Below are positions 1 through 6,387 of a DNA stretch of 8,071 nucleotides, piece after piece. Origin of the DNA: Bacteroidales bacterium (GTDB lineage Bacteria > Bacteroidota > Bacteroidia > Bacteroidales > Bacteroidaceae); the NCBI GenBank assembly GCA_004558865.1, contig SFCY01000103.1:1-8071 (forward strand), written 5' to 3'. The first letter of the stretch is position 1; each line of letters opens with the position of its first letter. The notes below the pieces were generated by a model that was given only the letters and a program-made list of their open reading frames with translations, was not told the DNA's origin and did not search any database. The translations under genes were made by a program, and so were the position numbers.

Positions 1-13
1 TTCCTTACAACAA

Positions 14-78
14 CAAAGGTAAAAATTAACCATGAAACTAAAGGCATAAACCTTTAAAATATTCACACTGCAAAGATA
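14..78 (-). promoter_or_regulatory. Possible leftward promoter elements
   Basis: Two minus-strand matches to the Bacteroidota -7 consensus TAnnTTTG are present: TATCTTTG at 71-78, inside the dispersed repeat, and TACCTTTG at 14-21. Neither has a clean TTTG at the usual 19-20 nt upstream distance (a GTTG lies 17 nt upstream of the first). They could drive a leftward gene beyond the window edge, but the evidence is weak. Confidence 0.22.
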
Positions 79-203
79 AAGTAGGGAATGAGGCTCAACC
101 TATGGAGCGTAAGCCTGTTCATGATTTTCCATTACTATTTACTCATTGGCGAAGTCAGGACTATACGAAATGAAACAACATATCCATTCCACGGAAAATA
201 TCC
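63..203 (-). repeat. Dispersed repeat, left copy (inverted relative to right copy)
   Basis: Read on the minus strand from 203 leftward, this stretch begins with GGATATTTTCCGTGGAAT and carries CAGGCTTACGCTCC at 104-117. The same two blocks occur in the same order on the plus strand at 7894-7911 and 7955-7968. Between them both copies have a GGAAAAT followed shortly by TCATG, but the spacer is 68 nt here and 43 nt on the right, so the copies are diverged. This copy encodes a 19-residue mini-ORF (minus, 63-122; MNRLTLHRLSLIPYFIFAV) that shares only its first residues with the right copy. It is probably a non-coding interspersed repeat; whether it is mobile, regulatory or a structured RNA cannot be told from here. 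Confidence 0.6.
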
Positions 204-234
204 ATTGAACCGTTAAACATTACTTTTATATTTG
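204..234 (+). promoter_or_regulatory. Orphan rightward promoter
   Basis: ATTG at 204-207 (three of four matches to TTTG), then 19 nt, then a perfect TAnnTTTG (TATATTTG) at 227-234. The predicted transcript starts near 241 and runs into GC-rich DNA with no good rightward ORF. The promoter sits directly against the end of the dispersed repeat at 203. Confidence 0.4.
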
Positions 235-448
235 GTTGATACATGTGAGGGCGGGGGAGGGAAGACTGCGGGTGTCGGACTGTAGTCTGGCGAACAGCAC
301 GATGCGGCGCACAGACTTGCAGGGCGGGGCGAACGGGGGCGTGTGGAGGGGATGACGGCTGGCGATACGGCGGTTAGCAACCATTTGCAGCGAAGACATG
401 GCCTCGAGGCCCTTGGCAAGGGGCGGATGCCCGCGTTTGGAAGCAGGC
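235..448. other. GC-rich stretch without a convincing gene
   Basis: This stretch is G-rich on the plus strand, with several runs of four or five G. A minus-strand frame is open from about 450 to 226, but it has no ATG at its beginning, starts inside the terminator of the upstream gene, and its product is rich in Pro, Ser and Arg with no recognisable motif. The plus strand has only short ORFs. It could be decayed coding sequence or a non-coding transcript from the promoter at 204-234. I cannot assign a function. Confidence 0.35.
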
Positions 449-487
449 AAAAAAAGCGCCCGGCGAGAGAAGGCTCTCGCCGGGCGT
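449..487 (-). terminator. Rho-independent terminator of the secreted-protein gene
   Basis: The stem is a perfect 13 bp (457-469 pairs with 474-486), extended by a G-T pair, with an AAGG loop on the plus strand. On the minus strand the hairpin is followed by seven T residues (the A run 449-455). It lies about 60 nt past the stop codon of the leftward gene. On the plus strand no T tract follows, so it should act leftward only. Confidence 0.9.
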
Positions 488-545
488 GGTTTCCCCTTGC
501 AGAGGGGTCATTGTTATGTTAGCTTCACATCTCTTTCAAGATTCG

Positions 546-2222
546 TCATTTGGCCATGCGCTTCACGTTCTTCTTGCTTCCGTCGGTGTAGGTGATGGTC
601 TTGATGTAGAGGCCCTGTGCGGGAGCGGAGACCTGACGGCCGGAGAGGTCGTAGTAGTTGACGCTCCTCACGCTCTTGGAATCGCTCGACACACCTTTGA
701 TGCTCGTGGGGTTGGTGGCCCAGACGATGTTGGAACGGTGGGTCTCGCCGCCACCCGTGTAGGTCTGGCTCACACCGATGTTGTTGTATTCGGCAACGTA
801 GAAATAGAAGACGTGGGTGGTTCCGTCGCACCGGAAGTCGTAATTGTCGCTGAAGTCGTAAGGCACGTTGGTCATTTCCTCGGTCAGATTCTGGTAGTCG
901 TCCGGCGATAATGTCTCGGGCTCCTCGCTGCCGTCGAAGTAGATGTTGTAGTAGAGCTTTGCCGGGTCGATGAAGTTGCCGTCCACGTCGACCGCTGGGA
1001 GTTCGAACATGAGTCCGGCGCCATACTCCTCGTCGTATGGCGTGAGGTTGGTGATGACGGGGTCGGCCGGTGTGGCTGCAACCTCTACGAACTTTTTCAG
1101 CACGGGGTCATTGTAGCATGTGATCCAGTAGATTTCGTCGGGGGCTCCGTTGAAGGTGAACGCTGTGCTGTCGCCAGCACTGGTGAGCTTCTTGGCGTCC
1201 TTGTCGTAGTTGAACACGATGTCGTCGGCAATCGTGTAGATGTACTGCGTCTCGCCCTCGTCGTCCAGGTATGTGGTATAGGTGGCCGGGAGGAAGAACT
1301 CATGGGTCGTGTAATCGCCGTTGACGCCCATGTACTGCATTCCGGAGAATGTGGCCTTGTTGCCGGAGATGGCGCCCTTGAGCCAGTAGCCGCTCTCGCC
1401 CAACACGGGATCCTGCACGTAGACATCGTTGTCGACAAATGCCACGTTGACCAGCTCGTTCCCGTTGAGCGACCATTTCTCTATCGTCGCGCCGTCGGGC
1501 ACAGTGTTGCCCGTGTAGGGATTGTCAAAGAGCACGTAGTTGAAGTCGCCGTAGCCGTACCATGCGTAGGTGTTGTCGGTGAGGCCGATGATTTTCTTTC
1601 CGTCGAGGTCAACGGCCTTGAGCGTGTCTTCGTCGAGGACGAACCTCACGTCCTGGTCGATGGTGTTGTCGTCAAGCGTGTCGGGTATGTAGGTCGTGCC
1701 CTCGTCGTTGATTCTCAGCTTCGTGGCGTAGTATTGGTAGGTTGTGCCTTCGTACTCCTCTTCGTAAATGGCCTGCGGGAGGTGGGCCACATACTCGTTG
1801 TCGGCCGTCTTGTCCAGTTTGAGGTAGGTTCTGGATGGGAATCCGCTGAATGGATCCCTCAGATAGATGGCGTCGTCGGTCATCACGTAGTTGCCCAGAC
1901 CGGCCTTGTTGGTGCCATTGATGATGTAGCCCCATATGTTGTAGTAGTAGTCGCTACGGAGAATGGTGTTCAGGTGTTCCTCGCCTGCGGGAGGCTCGGT
2001 GATGGATGTGGTCACGGTGGGTGTGAAGTCCTTCCTCACAGCCACTCGGTTGGCCTTGAGCTGCTCGCGCACGCTTGCCAGGCTCTTGCGCGCGTTCATG
2101 CGCACTTCCTTTGATGGGGCTTTGTCTGAGGGGGTGGCGTTTTTCAATAAGGTCATAGACTTCTGACCAAAGGATGCGCTTGCAATGAGCGTTGCAAGGC
2201 ATACGAGTGTAAATTTCTTCAT
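546..2222 (-). CDS. Secreted protein with duplicated beta-rich domain and Por/type IX-like C-terminal tail
   Basis: The product has 558 residues if translation starts at the ATG at 2220-2222. That start is preferred over an ATG eight codons upstream because it gives a clean signal peptide, MKKFTLVCLATLIASASFG, probably cut before Gln20. There is no lipobox Cys. A mainly beta, Asp/Tyr-rich region shows an internal duplication: residues about 110-235 and 255-372 align, with paired anchors such as AIYLRDP (118-124) and DVYVQDP (266-272) and a DV/DI start of a later strand pair. Residues about 386-505 resemble a fibronectin III or Ig-like domain. The tail (about 519-558; YYDLSGRQV, GLYI, DGSKKNVKRM) resembles Por/type IX sorting tails of Prevotella, implying export to the surface or medium; this is family knowledge. 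No catalytic motif is visible. It is a stand-alone gene with its own promoter and terminator. Confidence 0.88.
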   Translation of the reverse strand: MKKFTLVCLATLIASASFGQKSMTLLKNATPSDKAPSKEVRMNARKSLASVREQLKANRVAVRKDFTPTVTTSITEPPAGEEHLNTILRSDYYYNIWGYIINGTNKAGLGNYVMTDDAIYLRDPFSGFPSRTYLKLDKTADNEYVAHLPQAIYEEEYEGTTYQYYATKLRINDEGTTYIPDTLDDNTIDQDVRFVLDEDTLKAVDLDGKKIIGLTDNTYAWYGYGDFNYVLFDNPYTGNTVPDGATIEKWSLNGNELVNVAFVDNDVYVQDPVLGESGYWLKGAISGNKATFSGMQYMGVNGDYTTHEFFLPATYTTYLDDEGETQYIYTIADDIVFNYDKDAKKLTSAGDSTAFTFNGAPDEIYWITCYNDPVLKKFVEVAATPADPVITNLTPYDEEYGAGLMFELPAVDVDGNFIDPAKLYYNIYFDGSEEPETLSPDDYQNLTEEMTNVPYDFSDNYDFRCDGTTHVFYFYVAEYNNIGVSQTYTGGGETHRSNIVWATNPTSIKGVSSDSKSVRSVNYYDLSGRQVSAPAQGLYIKTITYTDGSKKNVKRMAK

Positions 2223-2248
2223 ATTCAACTTCTTTTGATGAAACAATC

Positions 2249-2276
2249 AACGGTTTCCTCTCCATCGAGAACCGTT
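2249..2276 (-). promoter_or_regulatory. 5' UTR hairpin of the secreted-protein gene
   Basis: AACGGTT and AACCGTT pair over 7 bp around a 14-nt loop that can add a CTC/GAG pairing. It lies between the predicted transcription start (near 2288) and the start codon, about 27 nt upstream of the ATG. It may stabilise the mRNA or be a binding site; its role is unknown. Confidence 0.4.
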
Positions 2277-2294
2277 CTTTCTACTCTCTGTCGG

Positions 2295-2326
2295 CAAATA
2301 TAGGAAATAAATTAATACAACCCAAA
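2295..2326 (-). promoter_or_regulatory. Promoter of the secreted-protein gene
   Basis: On the minus strand: TTTG (2323-2326), a 20-nt AT-rich spacer, then TATATTTG (2295-2302), a full match to the Bacteroidota housekeeping consensus. It predicts a 5' UTR of about 65 nt. Confidence 0.8.
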
Positions 2327-2515
2327 TGTTTTTTTAAAAAATTATGCAAAAAAGTAGTTTTGCTTGCATTGTGTAGTAGTTTTCGGGCGAAACAGACCTT
2401 TTTGTTTGTCGATTTTCGAAATGTGGACGATGTTTGTCTGTTGTCGTCTGCTGGGGGCGGCCTCCTGGCCTTTCACCGTCTTCATTCTCCATCTTGGTTT
2501 TTTCCCGCCTTTGTT
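2327..2515. other. Divergent intergenic spacer, no gene seen
   Basis: The spacer is AT-rich near 2327-2365, with long T and A runs, and mixed beyond. Open frames on both strands lack domain signatures and overlap promoter or leader sequence. A lone TAnnTTTG match at 2355-2362 (plus strand) has no partner element. I see nothing else supportable here. Confidence 0.5.
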
Positions 2516-2547
2516 TTTGATGGATTGGGAAAAAACACCTACCTTTG
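2516..2547 (+). promoter_or_regulatory. Promoter of the MATE transporter operon
   Basis: TTTG (2516-2519), a 20-nt spacer and TACCTTTG (2540-2547) match the Bacteroidota consensus exactly. Transcription should start near 2554, leaving an unusually long leader of about 140 nt before the transporter gene. Confidence 0.78.
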
Positions 2548-2552
2548 CATCG

Positions 2553-2661
2553 TGCAAGAGCGGGGCCGAGGCCCGTCGCCAGACGGCGTGGCCTGCGTGG
2601 CAATCTCCATTTGGGTGATGGCGAGGCCCTCGTGCGGCGATGCGCGGCGCGGAATCTTGCA
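2553..2661 (+). promoter_or_regulatory. Structured leader RNA upstream of the transporter gene
   Basis: TGCAAGA (2553-2559) pairs with TCTTGCA (2655-2661) as a 7-bp closing stem around a GC-rich interior. Inside, GGCC (2570-2573) can pair with GGCC (2590-2593), enclosing CGTC/GACG with a GCCA loop (2574-2585). The first stem strand falls at the predicted transcript start. A closed, branched 5' leader before an efflux pump suggests cis-regulation such as a riboswitch or attenuator. I do not recognise a known riboswitch class, and the high GC content makes chance pairing likely enough to be cautious. Confidence 0.4.
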
Positions 2662-2692
2662 GGACATGATATGCATATATAATAAGGAATAA
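2618..2692 (+). CDS. Possible leader peptide upstream of the MATE transporter
   Basis: A 24-codon ATG-started ORF (begins MARPSCGD, ends IYNKE) stops with TAA four nucleotides before the TTG start of the transporter. This placement would suit translational coupling or a regulatory leader peptide and could explain the weak start codon downstream. Its first part overlaps the 3' arm of the predicted leader stem. No homology is recognised, and an ORF of this length can arise by chance. Confidence 0.25.
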   Translation: MARPSCGDARRGILQDMICIYNKE

Positions 2693-2696
2693 GGGT

Positions 2697-4043
2697 TTGG
2701 CAAAACAAAGAGACAACTACACCTTCCTCACCACCGGTCCCATCCACCGCGTGATACTCACGATGGCCTTGCCCACCATTGTGTCGATGCTTGTGACCAA
2801 CCTCTACAACATCGCTGACACATTCTTCGTGGGCAAGCTCAACACCGCCTCCACCGCAGCTGTGGGCGTGGTGTTCACGCTGATGTTCTTCTTCCAGGCC
2901 ACGGGCTTCTTCTTCGGCCACGGCTCAGGCAACTACATCTCGGCCGAGCTTGGCGCGCGCCGCCACGACAACGCCTCGCGCATGGCCAGCACGGGATTCG
3001 TCTATTCCTTTCTCTGCGGTGTGGTGTTCGCGGTGTTGGGCCTCGTGTTCCTTGAGCCCCTCTCGGTGTTGCTGGGCTCCACGCCCACCATCCTCCCCTA
3101 TACGAAGCGTTATCTCAGCGTGTCGCTCCTCGGTGTGCCGTTCATCACCAGCAGTCTGACGCTCAACAACCAGATGCGCTTCCAGGGCAACGCCTCCAAG
3201 GCCATGCTGGGCATCGTCACGGGCGCTCTGCTCAACGTGGTCCTCGACCCGCTCTTCATCTTCGTCTTCGACATGGGCGTCACGGGAGCCGCCTTGGCCT
3301 CCGTGGTGGGGCAGGTGTGCGGGTTTCTGGTGCTGCTCCGCATGAGCGGCCAGCCCGGCAACATTCCCATCCGGCTGAGGCTGTTCACCCCCACCCGGTC
3401 GCTGTTCAGGGAAATCTTCTATGGTGGCAGTCCGTCGCTCAACCGCCAGGGGCTGGCCGCATTCTCCACGCTGATGCTCAACATCGCCGCCGGGGCCTAT
3501 GGCGACGCCGCCATCGCCGCCATGACCATCGTCAACCGCATCTCGATGTTCGTCTTGGCGGTGGTCATCGGAACGGGGCAGGGCTTCCAGCCCTTCTGCG
3601 GCTTCTGCTATGGGGCCAAGCTCTACGACCGCATGAAGCGGGGCTACTGGTTTGCCATGCGGGTCAGCTTCTGGTTCCTCGTCGTGGCCTCGGCGGTATG
3701 CCTGCTCTTCAGCCACGATGCCATCCGCATCTTCCGCGACGACCCTGCCGTCATCAAGATCGGCATTGAGGCGCTGAGGCTGCAGCTGCTCACGTGGCCC
3801 TTGGGGGCGGTCATCGTTGTCAGCAACATGCTCCTGCAGACCTGTCGGCAACCCTTGCGCGCCAATCTCGTGGCAGCGGCGCGCAGCGGACTCTTCTTCA
3901 TCCCGCTCATCCTCATTCTGCCCCGCGTCTTCGGACTGTTGGGGGTGGAGATGTGCCAGGCCGTGAGCGATGTCTGCTCGGTGCTGTTGGCCTATCCCGT
4001 AGCCACAGGTTTTCTTCGTAAATTGGACAAACAAAAGAAATGA
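2697..4043 (+). CDS. MATE family multidrug/cation efflux transporter
   Basis: The product has 448 residues, the usual length for the NorM/DinF/MepA-type MATE family, which exports drugs or other cationic compounds across the inner membrane using a Na+ or H+ gradient. About twelve hydrophobic segments are visible in two six-helix halves (roughly 15-215 and 235-440). Family-like features include the first helix with LYNIADTFFVGK (36-47), an internal NVVLDPLFIF (180-189) and, in the second half, NRISMFVLAVVIGTGQGFQP (280-299). The start is TTG at 2697: no ATG lies in frame between it and an upstream stop, and the first ATG inside would fall in helix 1. An A-rich AAGG sequence precedes it. The stop overlaps the next start (ATGA). 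The substrate cannot be inferred. Confidence 0.95.
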   Translation: MAKQRDNYTFLTTGPIHRVILTMALPTIVSMLVTNLYNIADTFFVGKLNTASTAAVGVVFTLMFFFQATGFFFGHGSGNYISAELGARRHDNASRMASTGFVYSFLCGVVFAVLGLVFLEPLSVLLGSTPTILPYTKRYLSVSLLGVPFITSSLTLNNQMRFQGNASKAMLGIVTGALLNVVLDPLFIFVFDMGVTGAALASVVGQVCGFLVLLRMSGQPGNIPIRLRLFTPTRSLFREIFYGGSPSLNRQGLAAFSTLMLNIAAGAYGDAAIAAMTIVNRISMFVLAVVIGTGQGFQPFCGFCYGAKLYDRMKRGYWFAMRVSFWFLVVASAVCLLFSHDAIRIFRDDPAVIKIGIEALRLQLLTWPLGAVIVVSNMLLQTCRQPLRANLVAAARSGLFFIPLILILPRVFGLLGVEMCQAVSDVCSVLLAYPVATGFLRKLDKQKK

Positions 4044-4804
4044 CACGACAAATAGCCAAGCGCCAAGTGGCTTCCTCCATGGTGAGGGGCTTCTTCGAGG
4101 GGTTCTTCACCGGGCTTGTGGACGCCCGCAGGGAGCGGAATGGCGAAAGGCCGACTCCACAATTGCTGAGGCAACTGGTGGCCGAGCACTTCGACCACAT
4201 CAATGAATACTTCTTCCACGTGATGTTCCCGCTGCTCATCGCCGTCAACTTCGACAGTTATGAGCAGGCGGTGGACGACATGCGGCGCCGCAGGTTCACC
4301 GACGCCACGCCCCGTAAAATGCTCTTGCGCTACGCTTCGGGGTCGAAGCCGCTCTTCGACCACATTGTGGAGGAGTATCGGCGGCAGATGGGCTGTCTGC
4401 TCAATGGCAGGATGCAGGGCGTGGCCGACCATATCCTGCAACGCAAGGCCGACGCGAATGGGCCGGAGGCCGCCGAATGGCTCGACACCGGCCAAGGCAT
4501 ACGCGCCGTGGTGCGCTCCACCATGCACGCCTACGCCCTCGGCATCAAGGCGGCCGCAACGGGAAAAGCCTCCCTCCATCAGCCTTCGGTGCTGCGCATG
4601 ATGGCCGAGGGGATGGCTGCGTTGCTCCACGATGAACCGTTGGATGTCTGGGCAGAGACGGAGCGGATAGGACTCGACGGCGTGTTCCGCCGCGCCACGC
4701 TCGACACCGCCAACTACGAGACGCTCGCCGACGAGATGAACCAGGCCTACGAGGACCTTGCCATGGGTGAGGGCGTCGCCTCGGCCGACGGTGCTCAGAG
4801 TTGA
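4040..4804 (+). CDS. Unrecognised helical protein coupled to the MATE transporter
   Basis: The product has 254 residues. Its ATG shares the ATGA overlap with the transporter stop, so it is almost certainly translated from the same mRNA. No signal peptide or membrane segment is evident; the sequence appears mostly alpha-helical and cytoplasmic, with an Arg-rich, Phe-containing N-terminus (residues 1-35), a patch rich in His, Phe and Tyr (50-65) and a charged DDMRRRRF stretch (79-86). It has only one Cys (119). I do not recognise a family; the size and helicity could suit a TetR-like regulator, but I see no clear N-terminal helix-turn-helix. The gene context suggests a partner or regulator of the efflux pump. 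Its 3' end overlaps the convergent phosphodiesterase gene by 10 nt. Confidence 0.85.
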   Translation: MTRQIAKRQVASSMVRGFFEGFFTGLVDARRERNGERPTPQLLRQLVAEHFDHINEYFFHVMFPLLIAVNFDSYEQAVDDMRRRRFTDATPRKMLLRYASGSKPLFDHIVEEYRRQMGCLLNGRMQGVADHILQRKADANGPEAAEWLDTGQGIRAVVRSTMHAYALGIKAAATGKASLHQPSVLRMMAEGMAALLHDEPLDVWAETERIGLDGVFRRATLDTANYETLADEMNQAYEDLAMGEGVASADGAQS

Positions 4805-5334
4805 AGCCGCTTCAGCAGTTGGCCCTCGAGCGTGAAGATGCTGATGAGCCCCCTGTCCATTGTGCCCAATGTGGGCGGGTTGCCGCCTTTGGGGAATGTG
4901 ATGGAGCCCGTGTTGCAGCCCACGGTGGCTCCCATGCGCTCCAGGTGCCAAAGGTGGGTGTGGCCGCAGATGGCCGCGTCGAAGTTGCCCGGTGGCAGCT
5001 GGCTGTCGCTATAGACGTGGCCGTGGGTGAGCAGGATCTTCCGCCCCTCGTCCACGAGCAGCGTGTAGGTCTGCATGATGGGGAAGTGGAGCAGCATCTG
5101 GTCCACCTCGGAGTCGCAGTTGCCGCGCACCGCCACGATGCGGTCGGCCAAGGCATTGAGCCGGTCGGCGATTCCGCGTGCGTCGAGGCCTTGCGGCACA
5201 CCGTTGCGGGGGCCGTAGTTGAGGATGTCGCCCATGAGGAGAATCATGTCGCACTGTTGAGCGCGGCCAAAGGCCAAGGCCTTGCCGAGTGCCGGCAGCG
5301 AGCCATGGATGTCGGATAGAAGAAGATATTTCAT
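4795..5334 (-). CDS. yfcE: YfcE-type metallophosphoesterase
   Basis: The product has 179 residues, close to E. coli YfcE (about 184). The calcineurin-like phosphodiesterase motifs are all present in order: DIH (Asp8, His10), GD (Asp36), GNCD (Asn72 and Asp74), THGH (His104, His106) and GHTH (His125, His127). These residues hold two metal ions, typically manganese, that hydrolyse phosphodiesters. The family acts on model phosphodiesters in vitro and its physiological substrate is often unknown. The protein is cytoplasmic. The gene has its own promoter just upstream, converges on the transporter operon with a 10-nt overlap, and diverges from the sigma-factor gene. Confidence 0.93.
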   Translation of the reverse strand: MKYLLLSDIHGSLPALGKALAFGRAQQCDMILLMGDILNYGPRNGVPQGLDARGIADRLNALADRIVAVRGNCDSEVDQMLLHFPIMQTYTLLVDEGRKILLTHGHVYSDSQLPPGNFDAAICGHTHLWHLERMGATVGCNTGSITFPKGGNPPTLGTMDRGLISIFTLEGQLLKRLQL

Positions 5335-5359
5335 TGGCTTCTTTGTTTTGTTCTGTGTG

Positions 5360-5391
5360 CAAAAGTAATAAATAGGCCGTGAAGCGCCAAA
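5360..5391 (-). promoter_or_regulatory. Promoter of yfcE
   Basis: On the minus strand: TTTG (5388-5391), a 20-nt spacer, then TACTTTTG (5360-5367), a full consensus match. The predicted start lies near 5353, giving a short 5' UTR of about 20 nt. Confidence 0.8.
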
Positions 5392-5483
5392 AAAAGATGG
5401 CGGGAAAGCGCAGCGGCCGGAGGCTTTCGCTGGCTTGTCGATTGCCGTTGGCTGGCGGATTTCACAAAAAACCGCCCTTGATA

Positions 5484-5515
5484 TTTGGTATATTCGGCGG
5501 AAAGATGTAATTTCG
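5484..5515 (+). promoter_or_regulatory. Promoter of the sigma-factor gene
   Basis: TTTG (5484-5487), a 20-nt spacer and TAATTTCG (5508-5515), one mismatch from TAnnTTTG. It predicts a 5' UTR of about 60 nt. It lies divergent from, and about 95 nt away from, the yfcE promoter. Confidence 0.65.
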
Positions 5516-5582
5516 CAGGGAGATGGGGAGCCACGGAAGCTGTGGAATCCCGATAAAGTAATAAAAAGGAAAAGGAAACAAT

Positions 5583-6311
5583 ATGAACAACGACGAACAA
5601 CTGCTGCACCGCTACTTTGCTGAGATTGGCAAGGCGCACTTGCTGACCACAGAGGAGGAGGCCCGGCTGAGCCGGCTCATCCTCGAGGGCAGCCGGGCGG
5701 CCGCCGACAAGCTGGTAAGGGCCAACTTGCGTTTCGTAGTGGCGGTGGCCAAACAATATAAGGGTCGCGGACTGGGATTGGACGACCTTGTGGCCGAGGG
5801 CAACGTGGGCCTCGTGCAGGCTGCCGCGAATTTCGACGCAAGGCGTGGCAAGCGCTTCGTCACCTACGCCGCGCCCATCGTGCGTGGCGCGATAGAGAAG
5901 GCTTTGGAGTCGCAGAACGGCATCTTCAAAGTGCCGCGCAAGGAGAAGACACCCTCGTCGGAGAAGCGCCGCAAGGCCCTGTCGGTGGACGCTCCTGTGG
6001 GAGGAAGCCCGGAGCTGAGCTTGCTCCATGTCCTGGCCAATCCCAACTCGCCGCAGGCCGACGAGCGTGTGACCCGCGAGATCATGCAGGGCGACTTGCA
6101 ACGAGCCCTCGACGTGCTTCCCGACCGTGAGCGAGAGGTGGTGGAGTGCTTCTATGGCATAGGCCGCGCCAACCTCACCTTCGCCGAGATAGCGCAGCTG
6201 ATGGGATTGAAGCGTGAGCGCGTGCGCCAGATTCGCAAGCGTGCCGTCAGGCGTATGTACCAGCAGGGACGGTTGGGAAGTTCGATGAAGGCGTATCTCA
6301 AGAATGCGTGA
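5583..6311 (+). CDS. RpoD-like alternative sigma factor lacking region 3
   Basis: The product has 242 residues, against about 286 for the Bacteroidota housekeeping sigma factor. Region 1.2 is at about 9-33 (YFAEIGKAHLLTTEEEARL), region 2 at about 44-107 (LVRANLRFVVAVAKQYK, then the DDLVAEGNVGL core-binding part), and region 4 at about 172-225, with a helix-turn-helix (FAEIAQLMGLKRERVRQI) for the upstream promoter element. Two things are odd. The YAVWWIRQ melting motif of region 2.3-2.4 is YAAPIVRG here, without the tryptophans. Region 3 is replaced by a short basic linker (about 117-132), after which the sequence rejoins the housekeeping pattern at SVDAP (134-138). It is probably a specialised sigma factor with altered promoter recognition. 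The start is supported by an A-rich AAGGAA just upstream. Confidence 0.93.
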   Translation: MNNDEQLLHRYFAEIGKAHLLTTEEEARLSRLILEGSRAAADKLVRANLRFVVAVAKQYKGRGLGLDDLVAEGNVGLVQAAANFDARRGKRFVTYAAPIVRGAIEKALESQNGIFKVPRKEKTPSSEKRRKALSVDAPVGGSPELSLLHVLANPNSPQADERVTREIMQGDLQRALDVLPDREREVVECFYGIGRANLTFAEIAQLMGLKRERVRQIRKRAVRRMYQQGRLGSSMKAYLKNA

Positions 6312-6387
6312 GGCGAGGCCGGCTTCCCGCTCTGTCGTGTATTCAGGTTTTCAGGTCTTAGTTGGAAAGAATAAATTGTAGTGTGTT

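Noticed and set aside
39..56. TAAAGG/CCTTTA hairpin near the left edge
   Set aside because: It has only six mostly A-T pairs and no adjoining T tract, so it is not convincing as a terminator or element.
226..450. Leftward 74-codon open frame with high GC at third positions
   Set aside because: It starts inside the terminator stem on a non-ATG codon, and its Pro/Ser/Arg-rich product has no motif. It may be decayed coding sequence but cannot be supported as a gene.
1302..2114. Plus-strand 270-codon ORF opposite the secreted-protein gene
   Set aside because: It is an antisense shadow of the real gene: Val-rich, without motifs and without a promoter.
2925..4951. Long minus-strand ORFs of 373 and 319 codons across the transporter operon
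   Set aside because: They are antisense shadows of GC-rich genes, with Glu/His/Gly/Ala-rich composition typical of reversed codons. The plus-strand proteins have clear family features or operon overlap.
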